Below, piece after piece: positions 8,574-16,941 of a DNA stretch of 64,000 bases. The DNA comes from Pilosibacter fragilis (GTDB lineage Bacteria; Bacillota; Clostridia; Lachnospirales; Lachnospiraceae), in NCBI RefSeq assembly GCF_032490495.1, contig NZ_JAVYJB010000005.1:186001-250000 (forward strand). Direction: 5' to 3'. Under the pieces are notes generated by a model, which worked only from the letters and a program-made list of their open reading frames with translations, did not search any database and had not been told where the DNA came from. A program made the translations under genes and the position numbers. Each line of letters opens with the position of its first letter. Position 1 is the stretch's first letter.

Positions 8574-8826
8574 GTTAAAAACCTGACCTTTCATGTTGTC
8601 TGACTCTATTATACAGATGGCATATTGACGTGTCAATGCAGGAAAGTATATGAAAAGATTTGAAAACACTGAGGGGAATATGGGGATTCAGCTGATGATG
8701 ACGATAAGAGCGGAAGCCAGAATCCAGAACTTGTGTGGGATTGAACGGAGATAAGAAAATCCGCACATAAACAGGTTTCTCATGAAATAGAGTATTATGA
8801 AGAGCGGATTTTCGGGGAAACAGAGC

Positions 8827-9525
8827 ATGAAGCAGAAAGTGATAGAGCCGGTTCTCGGCATATGCCTGCTCGCCATGGTGGTCATGGCGGTGAAATATGG
8901 GAGTATTCGTGTGACGGGGAGCGGTGACGCCTACATAAAAGAGACACCGGTGGTGGTGGTCGATGCCGGACACGGCGGAACAGATCCCGGCAAGGTTGGA
9001 GTCGACGGGAGCCTGGAGAAAGATATCAACCTGGCTGTGGCGGAGCGGTTGAAAACGTACCTGGAACAGGATGATGTGAAGGTCATTATGACGCGGGAGA
9101 CGGACACGGGACTTTATTCCGAAACGGACAGCCGGAAAAAGATGGCGGACATGAAGAAACGGTGTGAGATCATTGAGGAGAGCGGCGCGGACCTTGTGGT
9201 CAGCATCCACCAGAACAGCTATCACGAGGAATCCGTCTCTGGCGGACAGGTATTCTATTACCGGGATTCGTCAAAGGGAAAGGCGCTGGCGGAGATCCTG
9301 CAGGACCGGTTTGACTATGTCCTGGGGGACCAGAACCGGAGACTTCCGAAGGCGAATGCCAATTACTACCTCCTTCTGCATGTGAAATGCCCCATCGTGA
9401 TCGTGGAGTGCGGATTCTTAAGCAACCGGAAGGAAGCAGCGCTTTTAAACAGCGGGGAGTACCAGGATAAGCTGGCATATACGATTCATATGGGGATCAT
9501 GGAGTACCTGAATAAGAAGCAATGA
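8827..9525 (+). CDS. cwlD: N-acetylmuramoyl-L-alanine amidase, CwlD-like
   Basis: A 232-residue Amidase_3 protein with an N-terminal signal anchor (residues 7-23). The zinc site is intact: VVDAGHGG (His49), SLEKDINLA (Glu64), and the later SIHQNSY His, plus VECGFLSN with the catalytic Glu. Length and single-domain layout match CwlD, which together with PdaA makes the muramic-delta-lactam of spore cortex. That role is an inference from family and from the polysaccharide deacetylase 2.2 kb downstream. The start is ATG 8827 after GGGGAAACAGAGC; an ATG at 8797 lacks a binding site. Confidence 0.85.
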   Translation: MKQKVIEPVLGICLLAMVVMAVKYGSIRVTGSGDAYIKETPVVVVDAGHGGTDPGKVGVDGSLEKDINLAVAERLKTYLEQDDVKVIMTRETDTGLYSETDSRKKMADMKKRCEIIEESGADLVVSIHQNSYHEESVSGGQVFYYRDSSKGKALAEILQDRFDYVLGDQNRRLPKANANYYLLLHVKCPIVIVECGFLSNRKEAALLNSGEYQDKLAYTIHMGIMEYLNKKQ

Positions 9526-9675
9526 GATAGGAAAATGTACAAATGAAGAGAAATAAAATCGTCATATTATACAAAAAAGGTCCACCTGTTTTTAACTATC
9601 CGATATGGCATTTAAAAGGTCAATATGCTATGATTCTTTTACCAATTGGGACGAAAAAAATGAAGGAGGGATACT

Positions 9676-10122
9676 TTGACGAAAGAAGATATGAAACAGA
9701 TTTCAGACCTTATGGATGAAAAGTTTATTGCATCGGAAGGCCGGGTGCGAGCGGAGATTGTAGCATCGGAGGCGCGGACAGGAGAAAAGATCGATAGGGT
9801 GGAAAATAATCTGAGTGCAGAAATAAAGAAGAATCGTATCAGCATGACAAGGCATATGCAGGAGCTGAATGCCAAATGGGTTGAAACAAATGAAAAACTG
9901 GATCGTATGCTTGCAAGGATGGATGGAATGGATAAGAATATGAGCGCGATGCGGGCAGAAATGGACGCAGTGCCTAAGCGATTCGACGCGGTAGAGACAA
10001 ATCTGGGCAGAAAAATTTCAGAATCGGAGGCAGTTACCCGGAGATATACGGAAAAACTGTTTTTCCAGGTGGCAGAAGGCAAAAAGAAACGTTCTGTACG
10101 TTCATCTGGGCTGGAAGGATAA
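9676..10122 (+). CDS. coiled-coil protein of unknown function
   Basis: A 148-residue protein starting at TTG 9676 behind a strong GGAGGG site. Almost the whole chain is charged heptad-like sequence (EGRVRAEIVASEARTGEKI, VETNEKLDRMLARMDGMDK), consistent with a long coiled coil. There is no signal peptide or membrane segment. Similar short ORFs in related bacteria are annotated only as hypothetical. It ends directly in the bidirectional terminator shared with the M18 gene. Confidence 0.7.
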   Translation: MTKEDMKQISDLMDEKFIASEGRVRAEIVASEARTGEKIDRVENNLSAEIKKNRISMTRHMQELNAKWVETNEKLDRMLARMDGMDKNMSAMRAEMDAVPKRFDAVETNLGRKISESEAVTRRYTEKLFFQVAEGKKKRSVRSSGLEG

Positions 10123-10159
10123 AAGATCCGCCGGAGACACGAATATTCCGGCGGATCTT
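10123..10159. terminator. bidirectional intrinsic terminator
   Basis: A perfect 13-bp stem AAGATCCGCCGGA/TCCGGCGGATCTT separates two convergent genes and begins at the stop codon of the coiled-coil gene. The T-tracts are short, so efficiency is uncertain. Confidence 0.7.
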
Positions 10160-10169
10160 ACTATCAGAA

Positions 10170-11480
10170 TTACTCAAGTACGAGTGTACCGTCGCCCTCA
10201 GCACGGATCGCGGATTTGAAGAACTCTTCAAATGCCTTTTCCAGGTAGGCCATATCCTTGGAGCCTGCAGTCTCATACGGAGAGTGCATAGCTAACTGCG
10301 GAAGTCCGACGTCTACCGTGTTTAAGGAAACCTGAGCGTTGGAGATATTTCCGAGAGTGGAGCCGCCGAGGATATCGGAACGGTTTAAGAACTCCTGGTA
10401 CGGAACACCTGCGCGCTCGCAGAGGCAGCGCATAACAGCTGCGGAAACAGCGTCTGTTGTGTACTTCTGGTTTGCGCTGTGCTTGATCACGAGACCGCCG
10501 TTTAAGTAGGTGCGGTTTGTCGGATCTGTCTTGTCTGCGTAGTTCGGATGTACGGCATGTCCGTTATCCGCGGATACCATGAAGCTGGAAGCGAGGGACG
10601 TGAGGTACTCTTCCTCTGTTCTTCCAAGGCTGCGGTTGATGCGGCGGAGAATGTCGTAAAGGAATGTGGAGCCGGCGCCCTGTTTTGTGCCGCTTCCTAC
10701 TTCCTCGTTGTCAAATACGGCAACGACCGGGATGCAGCGGTCACTTTCACTGTTTAAGAGAGCCATTGTGGATGTGAATGCGCACTGGAGATCATCAAGA
10801 CGCGGAGCAGAGATAAACTCGCCGTCGCAGCCCCATACAGTACCTTCCATACGGTTGTAAAGGAAGAGGTCCATTCCTTTGATCTGGTCAACGGAGACGC
10901 CTGCCTCCTCAGCGATCATCTCTTTGAATGCCTTTCCGGAATTGCTCATGCGGTATAATGGAAGCATATCTTTCTGGATGTTGTACTTGTAACCGTCGTT
11001 TACTTCACGGTTCATATGGATTGCGAGGTTCGGGATCATGAGAAGATCACGGTCAACGTTGATCAGTTTTGTTGTGAGACGGTTGCCGTCTTTTACGATA
11101 ATGCGTCCTGCAACGGAGAGAGGTCTGTCGAACCACGGTGCGCAGAGCATTCCGCCGTACTTCTCAACATTTAATTTTACATACTGGTTCTCGATGTTCA
11201 TCTCAGAAGACTCTTTGATCTTTAAGGTCGGGGAGTCGCTGTGGCTTGCCGCGATATGGAAGCCGGAATAATCCTTGCGGGATACCTTGAATGCGATGAT
11301 CGCGGACTGGTTGCGGGTTACGAAATACTTTCCGCCCTCAGCAAGATTCCAGGTATTGCCCTCAGCGAGGCGCTCGAAGCCTGCCTCGGTCAGGTAGTTT
11401 GCCAGTTCATGAACAGCATGGAAACCGGTCGGGCTCTTTTTGATAAAAGAAAATAATTCCTCATTCAGATTTTGAATCAT
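10170..11480 (-). CDS. M18 family aminopeptidase
   Basis: A 436-residue cytoplasmic zinc aminopeptidase of the aspartyl aminopeptidase family. The metal ligands are visible in order: ASHSDSPTLK (His), SAPRLDDLQC (bridging Asp), FDNEEVGSGT (Glu catalytic and ligand), VSADNGHAVHPNY (Asp) and AMHSPYE (His). M18 enzymes remove N-terminal residues, often acidic, from peptides. AAAGGAG precedes the ATG. It is monocistronic, with its own upstream region and a shared downstream terminator. The pepM18/apeB name is possible, but I leave it blank because the specificity is unknown. Confidence 0.9.
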   Translation of the reverse strand: MIQNLNEELFSFIKKSPTGFHAVHELANYLTEAGFERLAEGNTWNLAEGGKYFVTRNQSAIIAFKVSRKDYSGFHIAASHSDSPTLKIKESSEMNIENQYVKLNVEKYGGMLCAPWFDRPLSVAGRIIVKDGNRLTTKLINVDRDLLMIPNLAIHMNREVNDGYKYNIQKDMLPLYRMSNSGKAFKEMIAEEAGVSVDQIKGMDLFLYNRMEGTVWGCDGEFISAPRLDDLQCAFTSTMALLNSESDRCIPVVAVFDNEEVGSGTKQGAGSTFLYDILRRINRSLGRTEEEYLTSLASSFMVSADNGHAVHPNYADKTDPTNRTYLNGGLVIKHSANQKYTTDAVSAAVMRCLCERAGVPYQEFLNRSDILGGSTLGNISNAQVSLNTVDVGLPQLAMHSPYETAGSKDMAYLEKAFEEFFKSAIRAEGDGTLVLE

Positions 11481-11772
11481 GTTTTTGTTACTCCTTTCGA
11501 TAAATAACCCCTGTAAGTCATACTACTTTATTATATAAAAAAAATGAAGATCAGGCAAGCTTGCGCTATGATGTGCGCAAGTGTTAAAATGAAATTCTGG
11601 TAGCTTTCGTTATAATTCTGACGTTTTTCTGAAGTTTGTGAAAAAGGTCCCGAAAAGGTACCTTTATTCGCGGTTTCATGTTAAAATATGGTCACGAGTA
11701 GCTGCGAAGGTATGGAACAGTTACAAATACGATCAATATGGTGAGAAGATCACTGGGAAAAGAGGGGAACTT

Positions 11773-12936
11773 ATGGATTGGAAGAAGATCAGACAGGCAG
11801 TCCGCACGGTGCTGGCGGCTGTATTGATCTGCGCTGCATCGGTGGGAATCACCGGTGATCCGGCATATGCGGCGGATATGGGCGCAGTTTACGGAATTTA
11901 TGAGCATGGAACCGGTTGGAGTGGGTATCATGGTGACAGCAAAACAGCGCGTGCTGGAACCGGAAGCTATGTGACGGCGATCCGCGCCAGCCTTCAGGGA
12001 CAACCTGAGGGAATGAGCGGCACGCTTTCTTACCAGGTGAACTTAAGCGGAAGCGGATGGCTTTCCTGGCAGGAAAATATGACTCCGAATGGAAGCACCG
12101 AGACAGATATGCCGTTAGAAGCGGTCCGCATGGCATTTACCGGACAGCTTGCGGAGAATTATGATGTTTATTACTCTGTATATCAGAATGGCTCCTGGAC
12201 AACTCCGGTGAAGAACGGGGAGACTGCGGGAACCGAAGGACAGGGACTCCGTGTGGATGGTCTCTGGGTAACGGTGACGGGAAAAGGTGCGGAGGTACCG
12301 GAAGGCCCGAATGGAAAGAGCGTTGACCCGACAAGACCGATGGTTGCCCTGACCTTTGATGACGGTCCGTCGAAGTATACGCCCCGGATCCTGGATTCCC
12401 TGGAAGCGAACGGCGGAAGAGCCACATTCTTCATGGTGGGCAACCGAGTTGCGTCCTATGCGTCTACCGTAAAGCGCATGGCGGATCTCGGATGCGAGAC
12501 AGACAGCCATACCTGGGCACATACATATCTGACAGGAATGTCTGAGGGAGAGATATTACAGAGCTTAAATCAGACACGCGATGCCATTGTGGCAGCAGGC
12601 GGAAACGCGCCGAAAGGTGTCCGCCCGCCGGGAGGAAAGATCAATGATGCCAGTAAGGCGGTTCTCGCAAAGGCTGGAATGCCGTCCATCATCTGGTCCG
12701 TGGATACCCTGGACTGGAAGACGAGAAACGCGCAGCACACCATCGACACAGTTCTCAGACAGGTGCAGGATGGAGATATCATCCTGATGCATGACCTCTA
12801 TGAGCAGAGCGTCATTGCGGCAGAGACGCTGATTCCTGAACTCACGAGAAGAGGTTACCAGCTCGTGACAGTCAGCGAGATGGCAGAGCTCCGCGGTGGC
12901 ATGGCGGCAGGACAGTCTTATGGACATTTCCGCTAA
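11773..12936 (+). CDS. secreted polysaccharide deacetylase with ChW-like domain
   Basis: The protein starts at ATG 11773 behind AGAGGGGAACTT and has a Sec signal peptide (residues 1-34, cleavage near AYAA). Residues about 60-170 resemble clostridial hydrophobic repeats with conserved Gly-Trp (SGSGWLSWQ, GLRVDGLWVTVTG). Residues about 188-385 form a NodB carbohydrate esterase 4 domain: TFDDGPS (catalytic and metal Asp196/197), SHTWAH (His246, His250), RPPGG, and IILMHD. CE4 enzymes de-N-acetylate GlcNAc or MurNAc in peptidoglycan or related polymers. The ChW part suggests retention at the cell surface. The longer upstream frame has no ribosome binding site. Confidence 0.9.
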   Translation: MDWKKIRQAVRTVLAAVLICAASVGITGDPAYAADMGAVYGIYEHGTGWSGYHGDSKTARAGTGSYVTAIRASLQGQPEGMSGTLSYQVNLSGSGWLSWQENMTPNGSTETDMPLEAVRMAFTGQLAENYDVYYSVYQNGSWTTPVKNGETAGTEGQGLRVDGLWVTVTGKGAEVPEGPNGKSVDPTRPMVALTFDDGPSKYTPRILDSLEANGGRATFFMVGNRVASYASTVKRMADLGCETDSHTWAHTYLTGMSEGEILQSLNQTRDAIVAAGGNAPKGVRPPGGKINDASKAVLAKAGMPSIIWSVDTLDWKTRNAQHTIDTVLRQVQDGDIILMHDLYEQSVIAAETLIPELTRRGYQLVTVSEMAELRGGMAAGQSYGHFR

Positions 12937-12994
12937 GAATAAAAAATATTGCAGTATGAAGCAAAATGTGATATTCTGTTAACGAACAAATAAA

Positions 12995-13112
12995 TATCGT
13001 TCTTCGGGGCGGGGTGCGATTCCCCACCGGCGGTATAGTCCGCGACCTGCGAAAGCAGCTGATTTGGTGAGATTCCAAAACCGACAGTATAGTCTGGATG
13101 AGAGAAGAAATT
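12995..13112 (+). ncRNA. FMN riboswitch (RFN element)
   Basis: The conserved RFN blocks are present in order: TCTTCGGGGCGGGGTGC, ATTCCCCACCGGCGGTA, AGTCCGCGACCTGC, GATTTGGTGAGATTCC and CCGACAGTATAGTCTGGATG. FMN binding is known to switch off riboflavin synthesis or uptake genes. Here it precedes a RibU-type transporter and is followed by an intrinsic terminator, so control is expected to be transcriptional. It fills the 336-base gap before ribU together with that terminator. Confidence 0.97.
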
Positions 13113-13136
13113 GTATGACAGGAGTAGTTCATTCAA

Positions 13137-13172
13137 GCCCCGGACTTTTTCAATGGTCCGGGGTCTTTTTAT
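13137..13172 (+). terminator. riboswitch-controlled terminator
   Basis: CCCCGGAC pairs with GTCCGGGG across a 10-base loop and is followed by TCTTTTT. It lies 25 bases after the FMN aptamer and before the ribU start, as expected for the expression platform. Confidence 0.9.
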
Positions 13173-13272
13173 TTACATGGACAGGGAATCATCCCCACGA
13201 GTCCGTGTGAGCCGGCAATCCTGCACAGCAATTCCTTGTAACAGAAGAACAACAAGTACAAGGAGGGACATT

Positions 13273-13911
13273 ATGAACCAGAACAAAGTATTAAGTGTCA
13301 GAAATCTCGTGCTGATCGCCATGTTCAGCGCACTCGCAGCCGTATTGGAGACGATCCAGGTGGCGGTTCCGTTTGCACCGCCGTTTTACAAGCTGGACTT
13401 CGCGGAGCTCCCGGTACTGATCGGCGGCTTTGCCATGGGACCGGCCCAGGCAGCTCTGATCGCGATCGTTAAGAACCTCTTAAAGCTGCTCTTAAACGGA
13501 ACAAGCACTTACTATGTCGGCGAGCTCGGAAACATCATTGGAAGCTGCATGTTCTCCGTACCGGCTGCCCTGATCTACCGCAGACATAAAACGAAAAAGA
13601 CCGCTATGGTCGCTCTCGCCGCCGGTGTCATCTGTGCTATCGTCGGCGCTGTATTCGTAAACTGCGCGATCACACTTCCGTTCTACGCAAAAGTTGCTTT
13701 CGGCGGAATCGAGAACATCATCGCAATGGGAACAAAGATCAACCCGGCAGTTACAAACCTGTATACATTCGCGATCTTCATGATCGTTCCGTTCAACCTT
13801 GTAAAATGCGGACTGAATGCGATCGTAACAGCACTTGTATATAAGCATGTCAGCGTGATCATCCATGCAGGGGTTCACAGAGAAAAGAAAACTGAAAATA
13901 CGGCGGCATAA
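13273..13911 (+). CDS. ribU: riboflavin ECF transporter S component RibU
   Basis: A 212-residue membrane protein with about six hydrophobic segments, starting at ATG 13273 directly behind AGGAGGG. The first helix carries the Ala-rich pattern used for docking to EcfT (MFSALAAVLETIQV), and FYKLDFAELPVLIGGFAMGP matches the substrate-side signature of RibU-type S components. It binds riboflavin and works with a shared EcfAAT module that is not encoded here. The upstream FMN riboswitch strongly supports the substrate. It is monocistronic, with a hairpin after the stop codon. Confidence 0.95.
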   Translation: MNQNKVLSVRNLVLIAMFSALAAVLETIQVAVPFAPPFYKLDFAELPVLIGGFAMGPAQAALIAIVKNLLKLLLNGTSTYYVGELGNIIGSCMFSVPAALIYRRHKTKKTAMVALAAGVICAIVGAVFVNCAITLPFYAKVAFGGIENIIAMGTKINPAVTNLYTFAIFMIVPFNLVKCGLNAIVTALVYKHVSVIIHAGVHREKKTENTAA

Positions 13912-13929
13912 CACCTGAAATGGGAGATT

Positions 13930-13973
13930 CCCCCGGGATAGAGACGGCAAAAGCCGTGTCTGCCTCGGGGGAC
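13930..13973 (+). terminator. long GC-rich hairpin after ribU
   Basis: CCCCCGGG followed by ATAGAGACGGC pairs, with small bulges, with GCCGTGTCTGCC followed by TCGGGGG around an AAAA loop. There is no clear T-run, so it may be a weak terminator or a 3'-end stabiliser. Confidence 0.5.
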
Positions 13974-14110
13974 TTACAATTTATGTGAGAAGTGAGCAAA
14001 AGCCTGCGCAGGCACAAAAGTGAGCGCTGGCAGGTGGCAGCAGTACTTGACGGATAACGACCGAAATGAGATAGTGAAGCGGCAATGACTTAAGAAACGG
14101 AGAAAATAAA

Positions 14111-14905
14111 ATGGTAAGATATTATAATGAACTGACAAGACTGGAAATGGAACAGGTCGACAAGGACGAGACGGTGGTCATGATCCCGGTGGGAGCGTTG
14201 GAACAGCACGGAAACCAGTGTCCGCTGGGTACAGACGAGATCATCGCGGAGGGAACGGCGAGACGGATCAAAGAGGCCTTAGACCGGGAGATCCCGGACT
14301 ATCCGATGCTGATCTTTCCGCTGATCCCGGTGGGACTCAGCACGGAACATGTGAACTTCTGCGGTTCTGTCACCTTAAAGCCGGATACCTTTTATCATGT
14401 TCTCTACGACATCTGCAAAGGCCTGGCGCATCACGGATTCAGGAAGATCGCAATCTTGAACTGCCACGGCGGAAACTCCCCGATCATCCAGGTCTTAAGC
14501 AGGGAGGTAAGAAGTGAGCTCGGAATCGCCATATTTATCATCAACTGTGGCGCATTCTTCGGAAACCAGGCGGTAAAAGACACTGTGACACCTGGAAATA
14601 TCTGGGATTTCCACGGCGGTGAGATGGAGACATCCATGGTTCTCGCGGAGCGCCCGGAGACAGTAAAGCTGGAGACCTCCGAGGCGGGAATCCCGAGAAA
14701 GTTCATGGGAAACAAGACATTCACCGTATATGGCCCGATCACTCTTGGCTGGGTTTCAGAAGAGTGGGAGACCGAGGACGGAAAGCCCATCGGAATCGGC
14801 GGCGATCCAAGCGGGGCGACGGCGGAGAAGGGCAACCAGATCTACGACAGCTTTGTGGAGTCGATCCTTTCAGGGCTGAAAGAGATCAGAAAGTGGAAAG
14901 ACTAA
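14111..14905 (+). CDS. creatininase family protein
   Basis: A 264-residue member of the creatininase/creatinine amidohydrolase family of binuclear metal amidohydrolases. The metal-site motifs are IPVGALEQHG, CPLGTDEII, LNCHGGNSP and FHGGEMETSMVL. Family members open cyclic amides or act on formamides in cofactor pathways (for example MftE-like enzymes), so the substrate here is open. A weak GGAGAAAATAAA site precedes the ATG. It stands alone between two hairpins, and no creatine-pathway gene is nearby. Confidence 0.85.
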   Translation: MVRYYNELTRLEMEQVDKDETVVMIPVGALEQHGNQCPLGTDEIIAEGTARRIKEALDREIPDYPMLIFPLIPVGLSTEHVNFCGSVTLKPDTFYHVLYDICKGLAHHGFRKIAILNCHGGNSPIIQVLSREVRSELGIAIFIINCGAFFGNQAVKDTVTPGNIWDFHGGEMETSMVLAERPETVKLETSEAGIPRKFMGNKTFTVYGPITLGWVSEEWETEDGKPIGIGGDPSGATAEKGNQIYDSFVESILSGLKEIRKWKD

Positions 14906-15093
14906 GGCACTGTTTCAGAAAATAGTGAAAAAGTGCTGAGAAACCGGTGGACAGATCATTATTACAGCAATATTAAGAAGAACAGAAAAATTGAAATGAA
15001 TGGAAACGATGCCGGAAAAGCCTGTAAATCCGCCGGAAATCTGTTGCAACCATAACTTTCATGTGCTAAACTGAATACGCAATTGAACAAAGT

Positions 15094-15124
15094 AAGGTGC
15101 TGCGGTTTTATGCAGCACCTTTAT
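15094..15124. terminator. hairpin downstream of the creatininase gene
   Basis: AAGGTGCTGC pairs with GCAGCACCTT over an 8-base loop, with only a short T-tract. Otherwise the 331-base gap from 14906 to 15236 shows nothing I can assign. Confidence 0.55.
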
Positions 15125-15236
15125 CATTACGCGGCAGGCCACAGCGATACCGCCGCATGAGCGTAAAAATGGGAAACCGTATAGAAGAAACACAGGTTTT
15201 CTGGACATTTGAGTAATAGAATCGAGAGTGCAGAAC

Positions 15237-16307
15237 ATGAATACAAAAGTAGTTCGTATCAAAGAGGAAGAGAAGACAAGAGAGACGCTGGAAAAGAATC
15301 CAGGGCTTTTAGAGGCGGCTGAGATCTTGAAAAACGGCGGTCTCGTGGCGTTCCCGACGGAGACCGTTTACGGCCTTGGTGCCAACGCGTTGAATGAGGA
15401 AGCGGCAAAGAAGATCTACGCGGCAAAAGGACGTCCGTCCGACAACCCGCTGATCGCCCATATTTCCTGTATGGAAGAACTTCCGGCGATCGTGAAGGAG
15501 ATCCCGGAGGCGGGCCGGAAACTGGCTGAAAAGTACTGGCCGGGTCCGCTGACCATGATCTTCCCGAAAAAGGACATCGTACCTTATGGAACCACCGGCG
15601 GTCTTGATACCGTTGCGGTCCGCATGCCGGTGGATCCGGTGGCAAATTGTCTGATCCATCTCGCAGGTGTTCCGATCGCGGCACCGAGTGCCAACACTTC
15701 CGGAAGACCGAGCCCGACAAAGGCGGAACATGTCATCGAGGACATGGACGGAAAGATCGAGATGATCATCGACGGCGGCGATGTGGGAATCGGCGTGGAA
15801 TCCACTATCGTGGATGTATCCGGCGAGATCCCGACACTTCTCCGCCCGGGCGCGATCACCATTGAGATGCTGCGTGAGACGTTGGGCCAGGTGGATATCG
15901 ATCCAGTGATCTTAGGACCGGTCAGCGGCGATATCAAGCCGAAGGCGCCGGGAATGAAGTACCGCCATTATGCCCCGAAGGCGGACATGACACTGGTAGA
16001 AGGCGACATGGACAAGGTCGTTGCCTACATCAATGAGCAGACAAAGAAAGCGGAAGCAGAGGGAAAGAAAGTCGGCATCATCTGCACCGAGGAGAGTCAG
16101 GACATGTACCAGGGCGGAAACCTCGAGGTGATCGGAAGCCGGGAACACGAGGAGACGGTGGCCCACAACTTGTTTGCAGTTCTGCGTGATTTCGATGCCA
16201 GAAAGGTTGACTGCATTTTCTCCGAGAGCTTTTCCAAAGACCAGCTCGGCCAGGCGATCATGAACCGCCTGTGCAAGGCAGCCGGATATCATATTGTGAA
16301 CATATAA
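15237..16307 (+). CDS. threonylcarbamoyl-AMP synthase (Sua5 type)
   Basis: A 356-residue enzyme that makes threonylcarbamoyl-AMP from threonine, bicarbonate and ATP for the t6A37 modification of ANN-decoding tRNAs. The YrdC/TsaC domain fills about residues 20-215: GGLVAFPTETVYGLG, KIYAAKGRPSDNPLI, FPKKD, and SANTSGRPSPT. The C-terminal Sua5 domain follows: GMKYRHYAP linker motif, then a Rossmann-like region. The two-domain length separates it from TsaC. The start is ATG 15237; a GTG nine bases upstream is possible. Confidence 0.93.
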   Translation: MNTKVVRIKEEEKTRETLEKNPGLLEAAEILKNGGLVAFPTETVYGLGANALNEEAAKKIYAAKGRPSDNPLIAHISCMEELPAIVKEIPEAGRKLAEKYWPGPLTMIFPKKDIVPYGTTGGLDTVAVRMPVDPVANCLIHLAGVPIAAPSANTSGRPSPTKAEHVIEDMDGKIEMIIDGGDVGIGVESTIVDVSGEIPTLLRPGAITIEMLRETLGQVDIDPVILGPVSGDIKPKAPGMKYRHYAPKADMTLVEGDMDKVVAYINEQTKKAEAEGKKVGIICTEESQDMYQGGNLEVIGSREHEETVAHNLFAVLRDFDARKVDCIFSESFSKDQLGQAIMNRLCKAAGYHIVNI

Positions 16308-16391
16308 AATTGCTGGAAGGCCTGCGCTTGCTGCGGTGGCTGCAGTAAAGGCAAAAGTACGATCAATTAAAATGAGAAATGGATTTTACCC

Positions 16392-16418
16392 GTAACTGTG
16401 AGAGCGTTGGGCAGTTAC
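16392..16418. repeat. 27-bp inverted repeat, GTAACTG-N13-CAGTTAC
   Basis: A 7-bp inverted repeat with a 13-base spacer lies 24 bases before the dCMP deaminase start. The same layout and length recurs at 58853-58879 before another start codon, and also forms the first arm of the element at 26247. It could be an operator or a remnant of that element family. Confidence 0.5.
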
Positions 16419-16441
16419 ATATATGAAATGGAGGACGATCT

Positions 16442-16930
16442 ATGTCAGATAAGAGAAACGGATACATTACCTGGGACGAGTATTTCATGGGAGTTGCAAA
16501 GCTTTCTGCCATGCGCTCCAAGGATCCGAACACACAGGTCGGCGCGTGCATCGTGAGCGAGGACAACAAGATCCTGTCCATGGGCTATAACGGATTCCCG
16601 AAGGGCTGTTCCGACGACGAGTTCCCGTGGGATAAGATAGACGAGGATCCGTATAATAGAAAATATTTCTATGTGACGCACAGTGAGTTGAACGCGATCT
16701 TAAACTACCGCGGCGGCAGTCTGGAAGGCAGCAAGCTCTATGTAACACTGTTCCCGTGCAACGAGTGCGCGAAGGCGATCATCCAGGCGGGCATCCAGAC
16801 CATCGTCTACGAGAGCGATAAGTACGCGAACGACGCGTCCACACGGGCATCCAAGAGAATGCTGAATGCGGCGGGTGTGCGCTATTACCAGTACAACCCG
16901 ACAGGCCGTAAGATCGAGTACCGGGTATAA
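16442..16930 (+). CDS. deoxycytidylate (dCMP) deaminase family protein
   Basis: A 162-residue zinc-dependent cytidine-deaminase-fold protein. The zinc and catalytic motifs are HSELNAI (His ligand and proton-shuttling Glu) and PCNECAK (two Cys ligands). KDPNTQVGACIV and GYNGFPKGCSDDEFPW match the dCMP deaminase/ComEB group. The expected reaction is dCMP to dUMP plus ammonia, supplying dTMP synthesis. TGGAGG precedes the ATG. It is 11 bases upstream of the radical SAM gene, so they are probably co-transcribed. Confidence 0.9.
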   Translation: MSDKRNGYITWDEYFMGVAKLSAMRSKDPNTQVGACIVSEDNKILSMGYNGFPKGCSDDEFPWDKIDEDPYNRKYFYVTHSELNAILNYRGGSLEGSKLYVTLFPCNECAKAIIQAGIQTIVYESDKYANDASTRASKRMLNAAGVRYYQYNPTGRKIEYRV

Positions 16931-16941
16931 CGGAGGAACGA

